Shown here: positions 61,201 through 64,000 of the stretch, piece after piece | Numbering within the stretch: position 1 is the first letter of the stretch | How the letters are laid out: every line of letters begins with the position of its first letter | Assembly: GCA_017539645.1 (NCBI GenBank) | Contig: JAFYCM010000074.1 | Span: 39,583-103,582, forward strand | Length of the DNA: 64,000 nt | From: Bacteroidales bacterium | GTDB lineage: Bacteria > Bacteroidota > Bacteroidia > Bacteroidales > Marinilabiliaceae | Direction: 5' to 3' | Notes under the pieces: generated by a model | Database searches by the model: none | Seen by the model: only the letters and a program-made list of their open reading frames with translations | Told to the model about the DNA's origin: nothing | Position numbers and translations under genes: made by a program

Positions 61201-62730
61201 TTTGTGGCTAAGGATAAAAACACGGCGGTGTTCACGCCTACGCAGAAAGCTGCGAAAGGTAGAGTGGTGATTACTGGCGTGGTGAAGGACGATAAATCTA
61301 TTGCCGACCGCTTCCGCGACATAGCTCTAATTACGGTTACTTCGCTAAAGAATATTTCTATTAGTTACAGCGAGAACAACTCCACCACGCTTCCAGGCTA
61401 TCTGCCTACTGCGCATCTTGCTGGTGCGAGCCAAGAGCCAGGCGGACTTGCTCCGGGCTTGCCATTTATGATGGGTTGGCAGGATAAGGATTTTGCATAT
61501 AAAGCCATCAACCACAATTGGATAACCACCGATACCACGCTCAGCGAGCCATACTTGATGTCGCATTCCACGTCGCTACAGATTAGAGCATCGTTCGAGA
61601 TGTTCAAGGCGCTCAAAGTAGACCTCACTGCATCGCGTACGCACGACAAGAGCATGGAGGAGTACTACGTATTCAATGAAGCTGGTTTCGATGGCGTATA
61701 TAACCATATAGAAAATGGCTCGTTCAACATGTCGTATAATATCATACATACGGCATTCAAGAGTGTTTCAAAGACGGGCTCGCTCTCGTCAGCTACGTAT
61801 AACAAATTCCTGGCTTCGCGCCAAGCTATTGCCGACCGTTGCGCTGCCAATAGAGCAGCACGAAGCGCTTCATACACAGGCCTCGACGCAGTGGACACAG
61901 AAGGACAATCGCTCAATGGCCGCGATGGCTACAGTCTGACGAGTCAAGAGGTGCTTATACCAGCCTTCTTGTCGGCTTATTCGGGCAGCTCTACGTCGAA
62001 GATATTTATGAACTTCATACCAAAGTGGACGGCTATGAAGCCAAACTGGAAGGTGACGTTCAGCGGTTTGTCGAACATCGATAAACTGAAAGATATAGCG
62101 CGTAATATAGAACTTCAGCACGGCTATACGGCTAAATATCAGGTTGGTTCGTACACTACGAATATCGAATGGGAACAGGCTGGCGATGGCCTTTCATACA
62201 TACGCGACCTTTCGAACAACTTCTTGCCGCAGTACACCGTTTCTACCGTGACGCTTGCCGAGCAGTTTAGTCCGCTATTCTCGGTGTCGGCTACGCTCAT
62301 AAATAACATCACAGCATCGATAGCCAACAACCGCACGCGACAAATAGCGCTCTCGCTTGCCAATAACCAAATTACTGAGACTTACAGCAAAGAGTGGACG
62401 CTCTCAGTTGGCTACCGCTTCGATAAACTTAACCTCATTTTCGGCAAAGGCGAGAATCAGAAATCCGTCAACAACGACATAAATATGACCTTTGCCGTCA
62501 GTCAGCGAGACAACTTCACCATCTTGCGCCGCATAGAGGAGGGTACGAACGAACTCGCCTCAGGCACCAAGACAACCTCAATAAAGTTCTCCGCCGACTA
62601 CGCTTTCACGCAGCGCTTTTCAATGGAGTTCTACTACGACCAAAGCATTGCTAAGCCATACGTATCATCATCTTACCCAACTAACAATATCAATGTTGGC
62701 GTAAGTTTCCAACTGTCACTGACGCAGTAA
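55270..62730 (+). CDS. sprA: Type IX secretion outer-membrane channel SprA
   Basis: 2486 residues, the giant single-chain beta-barrel translocon of the type IX secretion system (SprA/Sov). N-terminal signal-anchor-like segment (IKIAYTVAAAVAIGALAVVA), then AEYDAVYDPTTQTVTIYRKI and YTMTLQEYQNDAVRRSMLNY, matching the SprA N-terminal region. Further landmarks: EFWMLDPFIYN and CEVWINELRLTDFDEAGGWA near the middle, ARGRTNVQLADLGSIAASGQ, and the terminal barrel strands (MEFYYDQSIAKPYVSSSYPT, NNINVGVSFQLSLTQ). The start is GTG at 55270, chosen because it begins the signal segment 27 nt after ruvA; an ATG alternative is not visible. The gene is intact over its whole 7.46 kb. In non-gliding Bacteroidales SprA serves protein secretion. 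Confidence 0.95.
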   Translation: MKIKIAYTVAAAVAIGALAVVAATPLARPIFSAISMPEARPEPQMAVADTTKLRYPIADEGSVPTQAGQERGSSFDLKNPSNAEYDAVYDPTTQTVTIYRKIGGMNIRLPYTMTLQEYQNDAVRRSMLNYWASKSKQRPEGLLAEGEEKQKNTLLNSKWKVNSDLFTSVFGSDQITMRMQGQAKVSLGIQYNRIDNPTLQERMRKTTSFDFDEEVQINLNAQIGERMKFAINYNTEATFDFENEVKLNYEGTEDDIIQNIEAGNINWTLPGTLIQGSQSLFGFKMDMRFGNLDVSTVFSQKRGENQSITVQNGSTSQEFDIDITDYEKNKHFFLSHRFKENYDQSLSALPTVTSGVTITKVEVWITNKTGVYTNARNVVAFVDLGETGDNISDQALWRGADGAYPDNSANNLYGEMTGTHSAIRSINSVTSELQGLTDFKNGRDYEKIENARLLSPSEYTINDKLGYISLNTALNNNEVLAVAYQYTYRGRTYQVGEFSSDGVASPNTLILKLLKGTTLTPKYKNWSLMMKNIYSLGSYDIESKDFDLNVVYCNDSSSTYINYLNEGKKPMYGGHNGETYLQILNCDRLDANNDVSADGKYDFVNGYTINASKGRVIFPEREPFGSYLAEKLKGEPALAKKYAFTALYDSTQVYAKQQTQKNKFKIRGKYQSSSSSEISLNAFNLAQGSVIVTAGGQVLAENVDYSVDYSLGRVKILNQSLLNSGTAINISFENESAISTETQTLVGAHLNYKFSDNFNLGATIIHMNEKPLTNKVSYGDESVSNTMLGLDMNYKHDLPWLTSAIDALPLVSTDAMSSITFEGEVAKLIPGHARSINAAYIDDFEGSSVSYDIKAWTAWKLASKPQGQSALFPKADLTNDLSVGFDRARLAWYYIDPLFLRNLTTTPNHIKNDADQQSSHYVREVYEEELYPNKESAYGESTNISVLNLAYYPAERGPYNFTTDLTKDGFLANPEDSWAGIQRKLETTDFETNNVEYIEFWMLDPFIYNKDVNAGGDLYFNVGYVSEDVLKDGRKGFENGLPTPSEEFVVDTTSWGYVPTTNALVNGFNTDPASMRAQDAGLNGMSSERERNFYNSADYPYITYIKQMYAAGELTQDAYDAIMEDPAADDYHYYRGSDYDNEKTSILDRYKRFNNTEGNSCPTEYSPETYSTAAYSTPDNEDMNSDYTLSETENYYQYHISIRPDSMVVGHNCIADMMTTTVKLKNGNTESVNWYQFKIPLAEPDDVIGDITDMSSMQFMRMIMKNFADTCILRFATLELVKGEWRKYSDDLYEDDANPSGATVFTTSTINIEENDRRTPVNYVLPPGIDRTVDPSNPQLRQLNEQAYSLNVVDLGNGDARAVYKTINLDVRNYKRLRMYIHAEAIDGYPLEDDQMSAFIRLGSDYEDNYYEYEIPLELTPHGTYSDNNETDRYAVWPEDNELNVPLSLFTECKLARNAAKREAGSTITLQTVYSMADPDKLNNRVRIKGNPTLGEVQVMMVGLRARGAGTKSCEVWINELRLTDFDEAGGWAARGRTNVQLADLGSIAASGQYASVGFGSIDQSVSERSIDEDMQFDVSTSLELGKFLGPESRLSMPFYASYSKSVQTPKYSPYDSDVLLKTVLNTAKSKHERDSIKAMSQTTETIKSINVSNMRLKPKKGERATPISPSNLSFTYAYTTTLKTDPDTERDLSRQHNGVIAYNYQSAAKPIEPFKKSSLNAKYFGLLKDFSIYKGPSLLAYRWEIARDYQEVQNRNVSNPEYVVPLSVSKNFDRNRYLDFRYNLTKNLKFTLSASNIATIDEPDGPVNKDLYPEEYKAWRDSVWSQISKFGRPTDYQHTATLDWTIPVNKLPYLEFMSATAQYKAQYIWKAGYQGTEYDWGNTIMNRNTKQLNVMGNFITLYNKSKTLKDLYNTYNFSSSNKKSQQRQNNGGQTVRYSQNNMVMEPGKAITITHKLNTTDVQIKAFDEKGRGVKGVFVAKDKNTAVFTPTQKAAKGRVVITGVVKDDKSIADRFRDIALITVTSLKNISISYSENNSTTLPGYLPTAHLAGASQEPGGLAPGLPFMMGWQDKDFAYKAINHNWITTDTTLSEPYLMSHSTSLQIRASFEMFKALKVDLTASRTHDKSMEEYYVFNEAGFDGVYNHIENGSFNMSYNIIHTAFKSVSKTGSLSSATYNKFLASRQAIADRCAANRAARSASYTGLDAVDTEGQSLNGRDGYSLTSQEVLIPAFLSAYSGSSTSKIFMNFIPKWTAMKPNWKVTFSGLSNIDKLKDIARNIELQHGYTAKYQVGSYTTNIEWEQAGDGLSYIRDLSNNFLPQYTVSTVTLAEQFSPLFSVSATLINNITASIANNRTRQIALSLANNQITETYSKEWTLSVGYRFDKLNLIFGKGENQKSVNNDINMTFAVSQRDNFTILRRIEEGTNELASGTKTTSIKFSADYAFTQRFSMEFYYDQSIAKPYVSSSYPTNNINVGVSFQLSLTQ

Positions 62731-62760
62731 AAATAGAGCGTAGATAATTGCGTAATTATG

Positions 62761-62814
62761 TGCAAGGTAGAGTCTTGCCTTTAGTTTGAATGTAGGCAAG
62801 AGCTCAATGGGGGG
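62761..62814 (-). repeat. Diverged double-hairpin element, copy d
   Basis: TGCAAGGTAGAGTCTTGCC, TTTAG, TGTAGGCAAGAGCTC and GGGGGG: a decayed copy of the 7669-7727 type. It lies between sprA and the accessory cluster, so it marks a boundary of accessory DNA like the other copies. Confidence 0.6.
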
Positions 62815-62836
62815 ATGTTATATTTTTGCAACAATT

Positions 62837-63217
62837 TTATTCTTCCTGTTCTCTCCGTACTTTATCCTCTTCAAATTCCAATGTGTTCAACCCCATGTAC
62901 TTATCGTAAATCTTGTAGATTTGCATAAACTCATCTATTGTAATAGCGTGGTCTCCAATGGGTTTGATGATTTCTATACCCGGCATTCCGTATGCATACA
63001 ACTTATGAGTGATATTGATAAAAACCCAAGGACAACTATCATAGTGCCCTTTATACCAAGCGTGTTGAAAATTGTTCTTTTTCAACCATTGGTAGAATGG
63101 TGCGTCCATATCCGATAGAGAACTATCTTTAACCACAAATGCTTCGGGTTTTATCCTACTGATGATAGGTTTACCAAGGTCTTTGTTGAAATAGTATGCA
63201 TATTTGACTTTTTGCAT
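62837..63217 (-). CDS. Hypothetical protein, 126 aa
   Basis: Not recognised. Soluble, no signal peptide or membrane segment; starts MQKVKYAYYFNKDLGKPII, has an aromatic-rich middle (FYQWLKKNNFQHAWYKGHYD, SCPWVFINITHKLYAYGMPG) and a charged coil at the end (FEEDKVRREQEE). It is the last gene of a minus-strand run after the 63232-63612 gene (14-nt gap) and the truncated nuclease-like gene, and may belong to one accessory operon. Size and style resemble immunity proteins of polymorphic toxins, but no known family motif is seen. Confidence 0.55.
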   Translation of the reverse strand: MQKVKYAYYFNKDLGKPIISRIKPEAFVVKDSSLSDMDAPFYQWLKKNNFQHAWYKGHYDSCPWVFINITHKLYAYGMPGIEIIKPIGDHAITIDEFMQIYKIYDKYMGLNTLEFEEDKVRREQEE

Positions 63218-63231
63218 TGTGTTGAATTTGG

Positions 63232-63612
63232 TTATTTGTTTGCTGTTGTTAGATATACAATTTCTGAATCCGATAGGTCACCAGGCAAACCAGCATATCG
63301 CCAAGTCTTCCCGTAATTGTCGTATTCTTCTTTCGATATTCTTTTCACTTCGGGGCGGCTGATTACCGAATGGTACCAACGGTGGGCTTTTATTGAGTTG
63401 CCGTGGCAGAACTCTTTGTAGTGACGCTGTGCCAACTTATCAAAGACATATCCCTTTTCGTCGATGCAGACAACTTGGTCTTCCATATACCAACCGTAAT
63501 AACTTGCCTCGGTGCAAGTGTCTCCGTATTTTTTTCCCCATTCTTCATCGGATAAATAGTTGAAAGAATCTGCGGTTTCGTCTCTCCACTCTTCGTATGA
63601 TTGATATTCCAT
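63232..63612 (-). CDS. Hypothetical protein, 126 aa
   Basis: Not recognised. Highly acidic and aromatic N-terminus (MEYQSYEEWRDETADSFNYL), then EASYYGWYMEDQVVCIDEKG and AHRWYHSVISRPEVKRISKE; no signal peptide or membrane segment. It lies between the nuclease-like gene (34 nt upstream) and the 62837-63217 gene (14 nt downstream), all on the minus strand. The equal 126-residue length of both hypothetical proteins is a coincidence as far as visible: they share no obvious sequence similarity. Confidence 0.55.
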   Translation of the reverse strand: MEYQSYEEWRDETADSFNYLSDEEWGKKYGDTCTEASYYGWYMEDQVVCIDEKGYVFDKLAQRHYKEFCHGNSIKAHRWYHSVISRPEVKRISKEEYDNYGKTWRYAGLPGDLSDSEIVYLTTANK

Positions 63613-63646
63613 AAGCCTGTATTTATGTTGGTTAAAGTTTTGCTGG

Positions 63647-64000
63647 TTAATTCATCGCAGTTTTTGTAATCGCCTCTTTGCCAATTAACTGATTAAGTTT
63701 TGCACCAATTTGTTCGTTGGTGTATATGTTCGTCCAATGTTGCTCAAATACAGGGTTGTTGCGGTCGGCAGAACCGTTGGTATCCACGTCAAAGACAACG
63801 AGGCGCTCTTTGTCGCAAATAGCCATAAGTTTAGAGCGAAGCATACGCGCATACGACAGACATTGTGAAAAAGCATTGATGCGTTCTGCCATCGGAGACA
63901 TATCTAATTTTGCTTCAATCACCAACGGTGCCGATGCAAAGTGTTTTTCGCCTTGCGGCAAAAATACGAAATCAGGAATCGCTTTCAATCCGCGCCCTGC
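63647..64000 (-). CDS. PD-(D/E)xK nuclease-like protein, 3' part (cut by window edge)
   Basis: The visible 117 codons begin in mid-protein at the window edge (AGRGLKAIPDFVFLPQGEKH) and run to the stop at 63647. PDFVFLP...APLVIEAKLD gives the D...E-x-K core of the restriction-endonuclease fold. Together with AERINAFSQCLSYARMLRSK and LMAICDKERLVVFDVD this resembles the N-terminal domain of type I restriction HsdR subunits and related stand-alone nucleases. The frame ends only about 110 residues after the PD motif, so it is a small nuclease-domain protein and not a full HsdR. The start lies beyond base 64000. It is the first of three minus-strand genes with short gaps. Confidence 0.6.
   Translation of the reverse strand, partial: AGRGLKAIPDFVFLPQGEKHFASAPLVIEAKLDMSPMAERINAFSQCLSYARMLRSKLMAICDKERLVVFDVDTNGSADRNNPVFEQHWTNIYTNEQIGAKLNQLIGKEAITKTAMN

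Noticed and set aside
62786-63118. Plus-strand open frame opposite the 62837-63217 gene
   Set aside because: The hydrophobic start is the complement of the basic tail of the minus-strand protein, whose composition is more protein-like and which has short-gap neighbours.

Overview
The window is chromosomal DNA from a member of the Bacteroidales. Supporting signs: putative promoters fit the Bacteroidetes pattern TTG-N19-TAnnTTTG (best at 25659-25688), start codons lack clear Shine-Dalgarno sequences, and gene content is typical of the group. That content includes gldA and sprA (gliding/type IX secretion), the fused KorA plus KorB 2-oxoacid:ferredoxin oxidoreductase, an RprX/RprY-like pair, an S46 dipeptidyl-peptidase, a fimbrillin/FISUMP lipoprotein, GSCFA and GH57 proteins, and the sufBCDS and ruvA-sprA neighbourhoods. 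The family within the order cannot be fixed from the sequence alone.

Layout. 1-9.2 kb: the 5' part of ileS (minus), then conserved blocks (gldA-korA-korB; folB) interleaved with repeat-rich accessory DNA. The accessory DNA holds 36-bp tandem hairpin repeats, two families of multi-hairpin dispersed elements, a 30-bp perfect palindrome, small hypothetical genes, and a decayed Rhs/polymorphic-toxin locus (ankyrin protein, orphan C-terminal tail, small membrane protein, Rhs-core remnant). 9.2-17 kb: glnS-lipoprotein-exonuclease-rfbA, then on the minus strand an outer-membrane-like protein, a secreted protein with a type IX-like tail, and ispG. 17-25.6 kb: GSCFA protein, then a glycogen/alpha-glucan operon (GH133 debrancher, GT4 synthase-like, GH57, GT35 phosphorylase). 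25.7-30 kb: ABC transporter-lipoprotein-GntR operon, tRNA-Arg(UCU), a small exported protein, folE. 30-36.5 kb: a sensor-kinase-like protein lacking its phospho-histidine, glgB and a methyltransferase, then convergent rprY-rprX. 37-45.3 kb: fimbrillin/FISUMP lipoprotein, AmpG-like permease, a second degenerate (hybrid) kinase, S46 peptidase and an alanine-dehydrogenase/PntA-like protein. 45.3-48.9 kb: two GH51 arabinofuranosidases. 49-62.7 kb: sufB-sufC-sufD-sufS-thiL-ruvA-sprA. 62.8-64 kb: a minus-strand accessory cluster with a truncated PD-(D/E)xK nuclease-like protein.

How genes work together. The glycogen genes (18.2-25.5 kb plus glgB at 31.4 kb) supply elongation, branching, debranching and phosphorolysis of storage glucan. 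KorAB needs Fe-S clusters that the suf operon would supply. GldA, SprA and the secreted protein with a type IX-like tail point to an active type IX secretion system. The two GH51 enzymes and the S46 peptidase indicate use of arabinose-containing glycans and peptides.

Most interesting points: (1) the 3' end of the FISUMP lipoprotein gene has an abrupt rise in G+C and a run of NNC codons, resembling a diversity-generating-retroelement variable region, although no reverse transcriptase lies in the window; (2) two separate sensor kinases have lost their phosphoacceptor residues, one of them with Glu in place of the receiver Asp; (3) a roughly 91-bp three-hairpin element lies 2-4 nt after the stop codons of two unrelated small genes, in the same orientation relative to each, giving a cassette-like arrangement; (4) the GH57 protein has Asn at the expected catalytic Asp and a histone-H1-like Lys/Ala tail.
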